A DNA stretch of 64,000 nucleotides, taken from contig NZ_JACRSE010000001.1 of assembly GCF_014281055.1 (NCBI RefSeq), positions 248,001 to 312,000 of the forward strand, written 5' to 3'. A program made the position numbers and the translations under genes. Of this stretch, positions 47,801-56,647 are shown in pieces. The notes under the pieces are model-generated. The model made no database searches and had not been told where the DNA came from. It saw nothing but the letters and a program-made list of their open reading frames with translations. Source of the DNA: Fluviispira vulneris. Lineage in GTDB: Bacteria > Bdellovibrionota_B > Oligoflexia > Silvanigrellales > Silvanigrellaceae. Positions within the stretch are counted from its first letter, which is position 1. Each line of letters begins with the position of its first letter.

Positions 47801-47959
47801 AGGCAAGTTCGCTTGGACTAAAATTGTTGGAAATTCTATTCGTGGCAACTGAGATACTGGTAAAAGTCGAAATGCTAAAATGCCAGCTAAAGTAATAAGT
47901 AAGACTATTAAAGAGGTGGCAATCGGCCTTAATATAAATGGTTCTGAAATATTTTTCAC
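44858..47959 (-). CDS. mdtC: MdtC-like RND efflux pump subunit
   Basis: A 1033-residue RND transporter of the hydrophobe/amphiphile class, with about 12 membrane helices and two large periplasmic loops. Near the N-terminus, GASPTIMASSVATPLERQLG and VNPADAPIMIISLTS match MdtC more than MdtB. The proton-relay TM4 segment has GFVVDDAIVMLENISRHIE. In E. coli MdtB and MdtC form a heterotrimer that exports novobiocin and bile salts. ATGA overlap with the preceding mdtB-like gene (47956-47959) indicates coupled translation, matching a fixed subunit ratio. It is followed by the outer membrane factor. Confidence 0.93.
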   Translation of the reverse strand: MKNISEPFILRPIATSLIVLLITLAGILAFRLLPVSQLPRIEFPTILVQANLPGASPTIMASSVATPLERQLGQISGITEMTSSSSLGNVRIILQFDLSRNIDGAARDVQAAIDAAIAQLPTDLPSNPTYRKVNPADAPIMIISLTSNIYSRREMYDAATTILQQKISQASGIGQVVVGGGSLPAVRVELNPLALNNYGINLETVRKTIQNANSNIPKGQLVSGAKSYEIVTNDQIFKAYQYKPLIISYKNGAAVTLEQIGDVVDSVEDLRNHGLTDGKPSIVLILFKQPGANVIETVDLIKSILPQLKASIPSGMDLTVTLDRTTTIRASLRDVEKTLVIAIALVIFIVFLFLKNLYATFIPSIAVPLSLLGTFAVMYFLNFSLDNLSLMALTISTGFVVDDAIVMLENISRHIEAGMSPKKASLLGAKEVGFTVLSMSISLIAVFIPILLMGGIIGRLFFEFAMTLSIAIIVSLIVSLIITPSMCSQLLKPKKSLINISHRKSFLDNLNNIYAKSLHWSLNHKRILLLITITTIFLNIFLFIFIPKGFFPQQDTGRIVGSIQADQNISFQNMKIKFENLVDIIKKDPAVNHVVGYVGGNSKNSGFVFISLKTLEERRISADLLISRLRKATSQLTGVRIYMQAAQDLVIGGRQGNARFQYTLSADNLNELNNWSEKIMHRLNNLPGIADINTDRLDHGLETYIKVNHDLALQYGITASSIDNILYDAFGQRQVSLMFKEMNQYHVVMEVAPKFWQHPDSLNNIYIQAHNKNIPLSSIAQFSNRASLLAVNHQDQFPAATLSFNLQPGVALGDSVSLVEKTVKEMNLPPNIKASFQGAAKAFKASLSSEPYLILAAIITIYIVLGILYESFIHPITILSTLPSAGVGAFLALIFTDTEFSLISLIGIILLIGIVKKNAIMMIDFALQLKRNDNKNSQDAIYEAAIIRFRPIMMTTFAAILGAVPLAFGSGVGSEILKPLGISIIGGLIISQILTLYTTPVVYLYFERLSDWFRIKKLSIKGDRNNETEIYKI

Positions 47960-50900
47960 TGCGGTTCCTCCGCAGGAATAGTTTTTTTATTTCTATCTTT
48001 TTTATCCCTTATAATTTTTTTGAAATAGCGAATAATTTTGTCAAATGTTAAATAAATGACTGGAGTCGTATAAAGAGTTAATAATTGACTGACGGCAAGT
48101 CCGCCAATTATAGAAATTCCAAGAGGTCTACGTAATTCCGATCCCATACCCGTGCCAAAAGCAAGTGGAATTGCGCTAAATAGTGAAGCTAAAGTTGTCA
48201 TTAATATGGGTCTGAATCTTAATAAACAGGCTTGATAAATAGCTTCGTAGGACGATTTGTTACCTTTTCTTTCCAATTCTAAAGCAAAATCTATCATCAT
48301 GATGGCATTTTTTTTCACAATTCCTATTAACAATATTATTGCAATTAATGTTATAATATCAAATTCAGAGCGTGTAATATATAATGCTAAAAGAGCTCCC
48401 ATTCCTGCAGAAGGTAAAGTTGAGAGAATCGTAATTGGATGAATATAACTTTCATATAGGATACCTAAGATAATATAAACAACAATTATTGCAGCTAAAA
48501 CTAAATATCCTTCATTTTCTAACGAGTTTTCAAAACTTTTTGCAGAACCTTCAAAACTTGTTTGTAAACTATCAGGTAAGTTGAGTTCGCTTCTCACTCT
48601 ATTAATTGCTTTTAATGCATCACCTAATGAATAGCCTTTAGCTAAGTTAAATGAAATTGTTGAAACAGGGAATTGACCCTGCCGATTGATTGTCAATGGT
48701 CCGTTGCTAACAGATAATTTTGAAAATGATCCAAATGGAATAGGAATACCAAGTGAGCTTTGAATGAAAATATTATCCAGAACTCTTTCCGGAGCTAAAT
48801 TTTCACTTTGTTTTGCTTCTAAAATTACGTGATATTGATTGATATCTGTAAACATGGTTGATATTTGTCGTTGACCAAAAGCGTCATATAAAGTTTGATC
48901 AATTTGATTTGTAGTGATTCCAAAACGGGATGCTGTGTTTCTATCTATTTCTATATTTGCATTTAATCCTGTACTTTGTAAATCATCTGTAACATCTTTT
49001 ATTTCTTTTAAATTATTTAAACGTTCAATAAATAAATCATTCCACTTTTCCACTTCTTTTGCATTCGCAGAACCTAAGCTATATTGATATTGTGTTCGGC
49101 TCACACGGTCATCAATTGAAATATCTTGTACAGATTGCATATATAAAGTGATTCCTGATATCTTATGCAATTTTTCTTGAATACGATGAATCACATCTGT
49201 AGAATTTATTTTACGTTCTTCAATTGATTTTAAGATGATTTGTATTCGACCACTATTTAAAGTTGTATTTACACCATCAACACCAATAAAAGATGAAATA
49301 TTTTCAACGGCAGGATCTTCTAATATTAGAGCAGCAATCTCTTGTTGTTTTCGAGACATTTCTTCAAATGAAATTGACTGACTTGCTTCTGTCACACCTT
49401 GAATCACACCCGTGTCTTGAATTGGGAAAAAACCTTTTGGGATAAATATTAGGAGAAATCCAGTAATAATTAAAGTAAAAATTGTAATAATTAAAGTTAT
49501 ATTTTGATGATTTAAAACCCATTTTAATGAAATAGTGTAATGCATGATAATATTATCAAAAATATGCTTAATATATATTTCAAACTTATTTTTTCTTTTT
49601 GAGAGATCATGTTTTAGTAATAGCTTACATAACATAGGGGTTAATGTTAAAGATACAACTGCAGATATTAATATTGCAACAGATAATGTAATTGCAAATT
49701 CTCTAAATAATCTACCAATAATATCTCCCATAAAAAGCAATGGGATGAGAACAGCAATTAAAGATATTGTAAGTGAAATAATAGTAAAACCAATTTGCGA
49801 TGCACCCTTCAGTGCTGCTTGTAATGGAGATTCTCCCACATCGATATATCTTGCAATATTTTCTATCATGACAATAGCATCATCAACAACGAATCCTGTT
49901 GCTATTGTCAATGCCATAATTGTTAAGTTATTAATGCTAAAGTCTAACGCGTACATTACAGCAAAAGTCCCTATGAGTGATAAAGGAACAGCAATACTTG
50001 GAATAAAAGTAGCTGGGATATTGTTTAAAAATATAAAAATGACTAGCACAACAAGAATAACTGAAAGAATAAGTTCATACTGTGCATCTTTTACAGAGTT
50101 GCGAATCGTTTTTGTCCTGTCGCTTAAAATCTTAATTTCCACTTGATTTGATATATTTGCTTTGAGAATAGGTAAAAGTTTTTTTATATTTTCCACAACT
50201 TCTATAACATTTGATCCTGTCTGTTTTTGAATATTTAAAATAATTGCTGGATCTTTATTCATCCATGCTGCTAATTTTGTATTTTCTGCTCCTTCGATCA
50301 CCTGAGCGAGATCTTTTAAACGAATGGGGGCTCCATTTTTATAGGCAATTATTAGAGATTGATATGCTTCTCTAGTCAATAATTGATCGTTTGAATTAAT
50401 TGTATATGAAAGTCTTGGGCCATCAAAATTTCCTTTAGCAATATTAACATTTGCGTTACTAATTGCTGTTCGGATATCTTCCATATTTAAGCCATAAGAT
50501 GAAACTATATTTGGATTAACTTGAATGCGAATTGCAGGCTTTTGTCCTCCACTGATACTTACTAAACCTACGCCCGTTATTTGTGATATTTTTGGTGCAA
50601 TGCGTGTGTCCGCTATATCTTCTAATTGAGGAAGTGACAAAATATCAGATACGATTGCTAAAGTCATAATTGGGGCATCTGCTGGATTAACTTTATTATA
50701 AACTGGAGGGGAGGGAAGGTCTTTTGGAAGAAAATTTGATCCAGTATTTATCGATGCCTGCACTTGCTGTTCAGCCACATCGAGACTCATATTGAGATCA
50801 AATTGTAGGGTAATAATAGAAGAACCGCCTGAACTTGCAGAAGTCATTTGTTTCAAACCAGGCATTTGACCGAATTGCTTTTCAAGTGGTGCCGTAATGG

Positions 50901-51087
50901 CCGATGCTATTACCTGTGGATTTCCTCCAGGATAAAAGGTGGAAACTTGTATTGTTGGATATTCAACTTCGGGCAATGCTGAGACAGGTAATAATTGATA
51001 AGATAAAGTACCAATAAGAAATATTGCAACCATAAATAATGTGGTTGCAATCGGTCTTTTTATGAAAGGTTCCGATATACCCATCAT
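47956..51087 (-). CDS. mdtB: MdtB-like RND efflux pump subunit
   Basis: A 1043-residue RND transporter close to MdtB: EVEYPTIQVSTFYPGGNPQ, ITAPLEKQFGQMPGLKQMTS, SSGGSSIITLQFDLNMSLDV and YNKVNPADAPIMTLA near the N-terminus, and TM4 GFVVDDAIVMIENIARYID. Two consecutive ATG codons open the gene; the first (51085-51087) overlaps the adaptor's TGA. The last residues are lysine-rich. Its pairing with the MdtC-like gene and the adaptor upstream gives the MdtABC arrangement. No two-component regulator (as BaeSR in E. coli) is adjacent. Confidence 0.93.
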   Translation of the reverse strand: MMGISEPFIKRPIATTLFMVAIFLIGTLSYQLLPVSALPEVEYPTIQVSTFYPGGNPQVIASAITAPLEKQFGQMPGLKQMTSASSGGSSIITLQFDLNMSLDVAEQQVQASINTGSNFLPKDLPSPPVYNKVNPADAPIMTLAIVSDILSLPQLEDIADTRIAPKISQITGVGLVSISGGQKPAIRIQVNPNIVSSYGLNMEDIRTAISNANVNIAKGNFDGPRLSYTINSNDQLLTREAYQSLIIAYKNGAPIRLKDLAQVIEGAENTKLAAWMNKDPAIILNIQKQTGSNVIEVVENIKKLLPILKANISNQVEIKILSDRTKTIRNSVKDAQYELILSVILVVLVIFIFLNNIPATFIPSIAVPLSLIGTFAVMYALDFSINNLTIMALTIATGFVVDDAIVMIENIARYIDVGESPLQAALKGASQIGFTIISLTISLIAVLIPLLFMGDIIGRLFREFAITLSVAILISAVVSLTLTPMLCKLLLKHDLSKRKNKFEIYIKHIFDNIIMHYTISLKWVLNHQNITLIITIFTLIITGFLLIFIPKGFFPIQDTGVIQGVTEASQSISFEEMSRKQQEIAALILEDPAVENISSFIGVDGVNTTLNSGRIQIILKSIEERKINSTDVIHRIQEKLHKISGITLYMQSVQDISIDDRVSRTQYQYSLGSANAKEVEKWNDLFIERLNNLKEIKDVTDDLQSTGLNANIEIDRNTASRFGITTNQIDQTLYDAFGQRQISTMFTDINQYHVILEAKQSENLAPERVLDNIFIQSSLGIPIPFGSFSKLSVSNGPLTINRQGQFPVSTISFNLAKGYSLGDALKAINRVRSELNLPDSLQTSFEGSAKSFENSLENEGYLVLAAIIVVYIILGILYESYIHPITILSTLPSAGMGALLALYITRSEFDIITLIAIILLIGIVKKNAIMMIDFALELERKGNKSSYEAIYQACLLRFRPILMTTLASLFSAIPLAFGTGMGSELRRPLGISIIGGLAVSQLLTLYTTPVIYLTFDKIIRYFKKIIRDKKDRNKKTIPAEEPQ

Positions 51088-52271
51088 ATAGAGACCTCTG
51101 CTCCATCTGTAAGTTTATCAATACCTTCTATGACTACTTTTTCTCCAGGTTTTAATCCTTCTTTAACAACGATTTCATTTTCATTAATTTGGCCTACAGT
51201 TATTTTTTGATATTTAACAGTATTATTATTTAATATAAACACATAATCGCCTTTTGTTCCGTGCTGGACCGCTGCTGTTGGAATAACCGTTGCGTCGTAA
51301 ATCGTATCTGCTAATAATTTTATATTTACAAATTGATTCGGAAATAAAATATTATTTTCATTCTTAAACTCTGCCCTTAATTTAATTGTTCCTGTCGTTG
51401 AATCGATTTGATTATCAGTTGATAATAAATCACCTGTTGCGAGCAAATTTATTTGTTCTCGATCATAAGCATAGACTGTAATTTTTGATTTTTCTCTTAT
51501 TTTATCTATTATTTTTGGCAAATAATCCTCAGGTATAGAAAATAAAACAGATATGGGTTGTAATTTATTTATTGCAACAATACCATTTACATCTGATGCT
51601 TGTATATAATTCCCTTCATTTACTTGCCTGAGCCCTACGAGGCCAGCAATAGGAGCTTTTATTTTACAGTAATTTATATTGACTTTGACAGCATCTAATT
51701 GTCCCTGATCTGATAAAACTATTCCTTCATATTGTTTGACAAGCCATATCTGAGTGTCGAGTGTTTGACGTGAAACACCTCCCGATGAAAATAGAGTTTT
51801 ATAACGCTTTAAATCAAGACGAGCATTTGTCAGAAAAGATTTATCTCTTAATAATTGACCTTCAAATTGTGTGTATTGAGCTTGAAGTGGCTTTGAATCT
51901 ATTTCTGCCATTAGATCCCCAGCGTTTACAATTTGTCCTTCATGAAAAAAGATTTTTAATAAATTCCCGCTAATTTGTGTTTTGACCGTAACAGATTCTA
52001 TTGGTGTAACAGTTCCCAATGCAGAGAAATAGACAGGAATATCTTTAGTTTTTGCTTCTGCGACTACGACTGATGGCGTATTATTTTTTTTTAAATTTTT
52101 ATATTTCTCGGTATGCTCAGAAATTAATTTTTTTTCATCATTATTTTTAGTAATTGAATTAAATTTTATCAAGAACACTATTGTAAAAATAAAAGCAAAT
52201 AAAGTTCCAATTAAAATTGCATAGAAGCGCCATTTATTTTTTATATGATTAGAGAAATTTTGCACACTCAT
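51084..52271 (-). CDS. mdtA: RND periplasmic adaptor (MdtA-like membrane fusion protein)
   Basis: A 395-residue adaptor anchored by one N-terminal helix (FYAILIGTLFAFIFTIVFLI). The lipoyl-type half motif DIPVYFSALGTVTPIESVTVKTQISGNL-like segment (core ALGTVTPIESVTVKT), a coiled-coil hairpin at about 140-190, then INYCKIKAPIAGLVGLRQVNEGNYI with GYVF-type beta-barrel and C-terminal TAAVQHGTKGDYVFI. It bridges the RND pumps and the outer membrane duct. It is first in the four-gene operon and ends with an ATGA-type overlap with mdtB. The ribosome site before ATG 52271 is weak. Confidence 0.92.
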   Translation of the reverse strand: MSVQNFSNHIKNKWRFYAILIGTLFAFIFTIVFLIKFNSITKNNDEKKLISEHTEKYKNLKKNNTPSVVVAEAKTKDIPVYFSALGTVTPIESVTVKTQISGNLLKIFFHEGQIVNAGDLMAEIDSKPLQAQYTQFEGQLLRDKSFLTNARLDLKRYKTLFSSGGVSRQTLDTQIWLVKQYEGIVLSDQGQLDAVKVNINYCKIKAPIAGLVGLRQVNEGNYIQASDVNGIVAINKLQPISVLFSIPEDYLPKIIDKIREKSKITVYAYDREQINLLATGDLLSTDNQIDSTTGTIKLRAEFKNENNILFPNQFVNIKLLADTIYDATVIPTAAVQHGTKGDYVFILNNNTVKYQKITVGQINENEIVVKEGLKPGEKVVIEGIDKLTDGAEVSI

Positions 52272-52988
52272 ATTGTTAAAACCCTAAAAACTTTATCAAT
52301 AAAAGCATAAATTTTATGGTTTATTTATATGTTATAGAATAATTTTTATAAGTAAAGAGAGTTAAGGAGATTTTTTTGAGTAGGTTTTATTCTAGGGTAA
52401 TTATTATAAGGCAATCTTTGCAGTTTAACCTCGTTTAAAAATTTTAATAATACTGAATTTATTATTAAAAAAATCGGTATTATTTTTCTATATTTGTTAA
52501 TTTTAATGAGAATATCTGATTAATATTTTCATATTAATAAAAATATAAACGATTGAAAATTTTCTGCTCAAAAATTTTTGCTTCACAAACTCAAGTTGAT
52601 TCCTTGGTTCTATTGAAGATTTGAATTTAAAAAATCGAACTTTCGGGTCTAATTTGAGTAAAGATTGAGCCAGATCTGATAAATTCTTAGAAATACTAGA
52701 AAATCATCAAAATGGAGGTTTTATTGTAAGTACTTAAATATTATAGTTTTTTTCTATACAAAAAGATCTTGAAAGAGCCCTTAATTAATGCAATAAATAG
52801 AGCTTATTCCATATTGACCTTCTGTGAGGTTAGTTGTAATAGTTGAGTTTATGATTCTGGTTGTTCCAGAACTCAGATTTAAGAATATCCATTCCAGTAA
52901 GACAAAGATCAAATAAAATTAAATCTTCCTTTGAATGAGTTTTAATCTGTAAAAAATTATTATTATATTTGTATAGATAGGCTAATAT
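52272..52988. other. 717-base intergenic region before lysO
   Basis: The region is AT-rich and holds no intact gene. It contains the leaders of the divergent mdtA-like and lysO genes and a possible gene remnant on the minus strand at about 52830-52950. I see no T-box, lysine riboswitch core or strong terminator. Confidence 0.5.
52830..52950 (-). pseudogene. Possible response-regulator (REC) gene remnant
   Basis: One minus-strand frame reads HSKEDLILFDLCLTGMDIL, closely resembling the phosphoacceptor loop DLILxDLxMPGMD of receiver domains, then runs KSEFWNNQNHKLNYYN and stops at 52830-52832. No start codon, ribosome site or remaining receiver motifs (acidic pair, T, K) are seen. A decayed fragment is likelier than a gene; a chance match in 40 residues remains possible. 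Confidence 0.3.
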
Positions 52989-53924
52989 ATGATTCTTGCT
53001 TTAGAGAGTTTAATTCCATTATTCCTTTCGTTTTTCATTGGAATTAATTTTCATAGATTTTGCTTAAAATTTTCCTCTAAATTAATCTCTATTTTTACAA
53101 ATATTTGCCTTTTTGCATTGTTGTTTTTTATGGGACTCAGTATCTCTTATGTTCCTAATATCTTACATAAATTATTCACTTTAGGTTTTAATGCTTTTGT
53201 TTTGGCTCTTTGCACTTCTTTTTTTGTTATATTTTTTATTGTGATTTACAAGAAAATTTTTAGTATAAAAACTCAAAAAAATATAAAAGTTTCAGATAAA
53301 AGAAAGTCAAATATTCATTTCTTAGACTTTGTAAAAGATCCTATTGTTTTATGCCTTTTTGTTGTTTTTGGTTTTTTATTGGGATATTTAAAAATTATTC
53401 CATCATTTGAGCATGAATTTATTGTTACTATTTTATTGTGTTTTATGGTGTTTTTTATTGGTATAAAACTTGCTTTTTCTCAAGTTTGTTTTAAAAAAAT
53501 ATTTTTACAGAAATCAAGTTTAATTGTTGCACTTATCACTGTCCTAGGATCATTAAGTGGAGGTGCTTTTTCCTCTTTATTCTTAGATTTATCATTAAAA
53601 AATTCACTTGCTCTTTCTTCTGGTTTTGGCTGGTATACTTTATCTGGAGTTTTGCTATCTAAAATGGATGAACCTATTTTGGCTTCCACAGTTTTCTTGT
53701 GTGACTTATTTCGTGAGATATTCGCTTTAATTCTTCTTCCTATATTTTCTAAAATTGGCAGAAATCATGAAGCCATTGCTGCTTCGGGTGGCGCTGCAAT
53801 GGACGTTGCATTACCTATGATTGAAAAACATTGTGGCAATGATTTTATTCCGCTTGCGCTAATATCGGGGGCTGTTTTAACCGTACTTGTTCCTTTCCTG
53901 ATACCCTTTTTCTATTATCTATAA
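52989..53924 (+). CDS. lysO: LysO-type lysine exporter (DUF340)
   Basis: A 311-residue polytopic inner-membrane protein with about eight hydrophobic segments. The conserved C-terminal half is diagnostic: SSGFGWYTLSGVLLSK, FLCDLFREIFALILLPIFS and EAIAASGGAAMDVALPMIEK with CG. E. coli LysO (YbjE) exports L-lysine and the toxic analogue thialysine; family members have two short repeats of DUF340. Length matches (about 299 in E. coli). AGG lies shortly before the ATG. It stands alone, with convergent chemoreceptor three bases beyond its stop. Lysine specificity is inherited from the family. Confidence 0.92.
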   Translation: MILALESLIPLFLSFFIGINFHRFCLKFSSKLISIFTNICLFALLFFMGLSISYVPNILHKLFTLGFNAFVLALCTSFFVIFFIVIYKKIFSIKTQKNIKVSDKRKSNIHFLDFVKDPIVLCLFVVFGFLLGYLKIIPSFEHEFIVTILLCFMVFFIGIKLAFSQVCFKKIFLQKSSLIVALITVLGSLSGGAFSSLFLDLSLKNSLALSSGFGWYTLSGVLLSKMDEPILASTVFLCDLFREIFALILLPIFSKIGRNHEAIAASGGAAMDVALPMIEKHCGNDFIPLALISGAVLTVLVPFLIPFFYYL

Positions 53925-53926
53925 AT

Positions 53927-55918
53927 TTAATTATTTTTTCCTGATATTATGGCTAATAGATAGTTTGACATTTTTTCTATTTCATAACTTTGTTTCAGCA
54001 ACTCTGTAGCATTTTCTGCAGATTTTTTTGCGATTGCTGTATTGTTATTTGTAACAGAATCCAATTCGTTCATAGCTACATTTATTTCTGAAATTCCTTT
54101 TGCTTGTTCCTTTGTTGAGTTTGCAATTTCATTAACTATTGTTGCAAATTCTTCGGTTTTTTCATAAATATTTTCAAAAATTTTGGAGCAATCTGAACTG
54201 ACTTTTTCCCCACTTTGCATTGCAGACTTAGAGCTTTCAAGAATATTATCAATATTTTGTTTTGTCTCAGCAATTATGCTTTTTACTTTTTCTATGCTTG
54301 CTTTAAGCATGACCGAAATATCTTTTGAAGCACTTCCACTCATCTGTGCTAAGTTCCCAACTTCTTCAGCAACAACTGCAAATCCTCTTCCATTTTCGCC
54401 CGCACGAGCAGCTTCTACAGAAGCATTAAAGGACAGTAACTTTGTCTGAAACACAATCGTATTAATTATCTTAGTTTTATTTTCAATTTCTGAAATTAGT
54501 TTAACTATTTCTGATATACGATTGTTACCTTGCATAACTTCTTGATAAACATTTTCATTACTAGATTTTATATTTTCGATCGACTTTAGCATTTTATGAA
54601 CTATTTCTTTTCCTTGATTGACTATTACTTTATTTTCTCCAGCTTTTTCTTGAGAAATAACAGTCATCTCTTTTGTTTTACTAATCATGGAATTGATTTC
54701 ATTGACGGCTGAAACAGTTTTTTGCAGGGAGTCTGATTGATTGATAGCAGCCTCAGAAAGTTTCTGGCTTTCAGCTGAGGTTTCTTCAGAAGTTTTATAT
54801 AGCAACTGATTGCCAAGAGTTAAAGAGTTTGCCACAACTGATAAAGATTTGCTCAATTGAGAACTAAATATATAACTAATCAATATAACTAAAATCATTA
54901 TCAATATAAATGACAATAAATAGATTATTTCCCCTCGATAAATATCAGCAAAAAATTCACTGCTGTCCATTTTTACAATAATTTTCCAACCTAGACTGTC
55001 TACGATTTTATTACCTGCAATATTTTTAAATGCTTTTATCTGCATTACTTTTCTTCTTGAATGGAGAGCTTCAATCACTCCCTCCTCGCCTGAAAAATTA
55101 TTTGAAGTAAATAAATTATATTTATTTAAAACTTTTTCATTATGTTTTACTTCTGTTTTACCATTATTTAACATTGGATTGTAATCTAATAATAGAAAAC
55201 CTTTTTTATCCAACACATTTATTTCTAAAGTTTTAAGTCCGCTTTTTGAAAAATCGGCATATAGTCTTTTAATAATATTTTCTACCCATGCAAAATTTGC
55301 ATGCGCACTTATTACCCCAATAGGTTCATTTTTACTATTATAAATTAATGTAGAGTATATACTTGTGTAGACATTTTCTTTTAAAATAGATTCCAGTTGT
55401 GTATCAAATTGGGCGTCTTGGAAATTTACATTTTCCAAATTCTTTGTTTTATCTTCAAGATACTTATTTTCTATTGTTTCTTGAACCCATTTGAGTTTTA
55501 AAAAGTTTATTTTATAAAACAAATCACTATTAATATAAGATCCATTTTTTCCTATATTATTTACCGCTATCAATCTTCCATTTAAATCACAAACAGTTAT
55601 CAAATCATATATTTTATAAAGCTTAATAATTTGATTTAAATAAGCAGTGCTTTCATTTTGAGGATAATTTAAATTTTTAAAATGCTGAGAAAACATTCTT
55701 ATATCTGTGTATCTATCATAAAATTGATCTTGAATAGCATTTGACAGATCTTGAGTAGCAAGTGAAAGCTTTCCTTTTAAAAATTCTTCTTGCTGATTAA
55801 AGTTACTTTTTGCCAGTATAAGCGAGGTGATACCAGTAATAATAACACTGCCAATGCTAAGTGTAAAAATTTTTGCTAGTAATGATAAATGTTTAATTTT
55901 CAGTAAAAAATTTACCAC
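53927..55918 (-). CDS. Methyl-accepting chemotaxis protein with large periplasmic (dCache-like) sensor
   Basis: With the start at GTG 55918 the protein has 663 residues. This GTG follows GGAG by six bases, whereas upstream ATGs (up to 56086) have no site and add a non-hydrophobic leader. TM1 ([19 protein letters not shown]) and TM2 ([21 protein letters not shown]) bracket about 280 extracytoplasmic residues of Cache-like character. No clear HAMP domain is seen. The signalling tip reads [28 protein letters not shown] (split across the hairpin), the MCP signature. No C-terminal CheR-tether pentapeptide (NWETF-like) is present. Ligand is unknown. Confidence 0.9.
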   Translation of the reverse strand: MVNFLLKIKHLSLLAKIFTLSIGSVIITGITSLILAKSNFNQQEEFLKGKLSLATQDLSNAIQDQFYDRYTDIRMFSQHFKNLNYPQNESTAYLNQIIKLYKIYDLITVCDLNGRLIAVNNIGKNGSYINSDLFYKINFLKLKWVQETIENKYLEDKTKNLENVNFQDAQFDTQLESILKENVYTSIYSTLIYNSKNEPIGVISAHANFAWVENIIKRLYADFSKSGLKTLEINVLDKKGFLLLDYNPMLNNGKTEVKHNEKVLNKYNLFTSNNFSGEEGVIEALHSRRKVMQIKAFKNIAGNKIVDSLGWKIIVKMDSSEFFADIYRGEIIYLLSFILIMILVILISYIFSSQLSKSLSVVANSLTLGNQLLYKTSEETSAESQKLSEAAINQSDSLQKTVSAVNEINSMISKTKEMTVISQEKAGENKVIVNQGKEIVHKMLKSIENIKSSNENVYQEVMQGNNRISEIVKLISEIENKTKIINTIVFQTKLLSFNASVEAARAGENGRGFAVVAEEVGNLAQMSGSASKDISVMLKASIEKVKSIIAETKQNIDNILESSKSAMQSGEKVSSDCSKIFENIYEKTEEFATIVNEIANSTKEQAKGISEINVAMNELDSVTNNNTAIAKKSAENATELLKQSYEIEKMSNYLLAIISGKNN

Positions 55919-56166
55919 ACATTTCTCCAACACAAACCTAATATTTAAGAAACTATACGCTAATTTTATTCTACCTTCAACTTTGTCAAAATTTATCATA
56001 AGAATGCAATTTTGTTTCATTTGCCCGAATTTTAAATTAAAAAAAATTATATTTTTCTGACAACCGTGTTCCAGTGCTCTTGACAAGAATTCTTATAAAT
56101 ACTAATTCTTCAGTTATGGTTTCTAAGTTTTTATGAACGTTTTCTTTTATACATTGGAAGTTTTTT

Positions 56167-56646
56167 ATGAATGTAATTGAAATGAAAAGCCCAAAATTTT
56201 TAGTAGGAATTGAAACACGCACTCAAAATTCTTTAGAAATAAAGGGTGAAGGCAAAATTCCTTCTCTATGGAATGAATTTTTAAATACTTTTAAACTCGA
56301 TAGAAAAATTTCCAATGATATTTATGCTGTCTATTCAAACTACGAGAGTGATGAAAATGGTCAATATGATTACTTTATTGGTTATGAAATTGCTGATCCA
56401 GATAAATATTTAAATGATGATAGATACGCTGTTAAACAGATAGAGGTTGGCAAGTATTCAGTTATCTCACCAATTCATAAGCTTTCTGAAAATGTAGCTT
56501 ACAACACATGGCAAAAAATATGGCAAATGAATGCTAAACAATTAGGTGGAGAACGATTATTTCACACTGATTTTGAAGTTTATACTAATGAAAAAAAGAA
56601 TGGCCAGCACAGTTTAGTAAATATTTATTTAAGCTTAAAAAAATAA
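56167..56646 (+). CDS. GyrI-like / AraC effector-binding domain protein
   Basis: The 159-residue protein is a stand-alone small-molecule-binding domain of the GyrI-like (bacterial transcription activator effector binding) superfamily. It begins VIEMKSPKFLVGIETRT, then GKIPSLWNEFLNTF, YAVYSNYESDENGQYDYFIGYE, VGKYSVISPIHK and TWQKIWQM, all expected for this fold, and lacks a DNA-binding region. E. coli GyrI inhibits gyrase, while others bind drugs or act as partners. GGAAG lies six bases before the ATG. It is divergent from the chemoreceptor and one base from the convergent glycosyltransferase. Ligand unknown. Confidence 0.85.
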   Translation: MNVIEMKSPKFLVGIETRTQNSLEIKGEGKIPSLWNEFLNTFKLDRKISNDIYAVYSNYESDENGQYDYFIGYEIADPDKYLNDDRYAVKQIEVGKYSVISPIHKLSENVAYNTWQKIWQMNAKQLGGERLFHTDFEVYTNEKKNGQHSLVNIYLSLKK

Positions 56647-56647
56647 T

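Noticed and set aside
49544-50146. 200-residue plus-strand ORF inside the mdtB-like gene
   Set aside because: Same antisense shadow as in mdtC, at the equivalent segment of the paralog.
52272-52988. Lysine riboswitch before lysO
   Set aside because: No L-box core or multi-helix junction sequence is recognisable; the gap is simply AT-rich.
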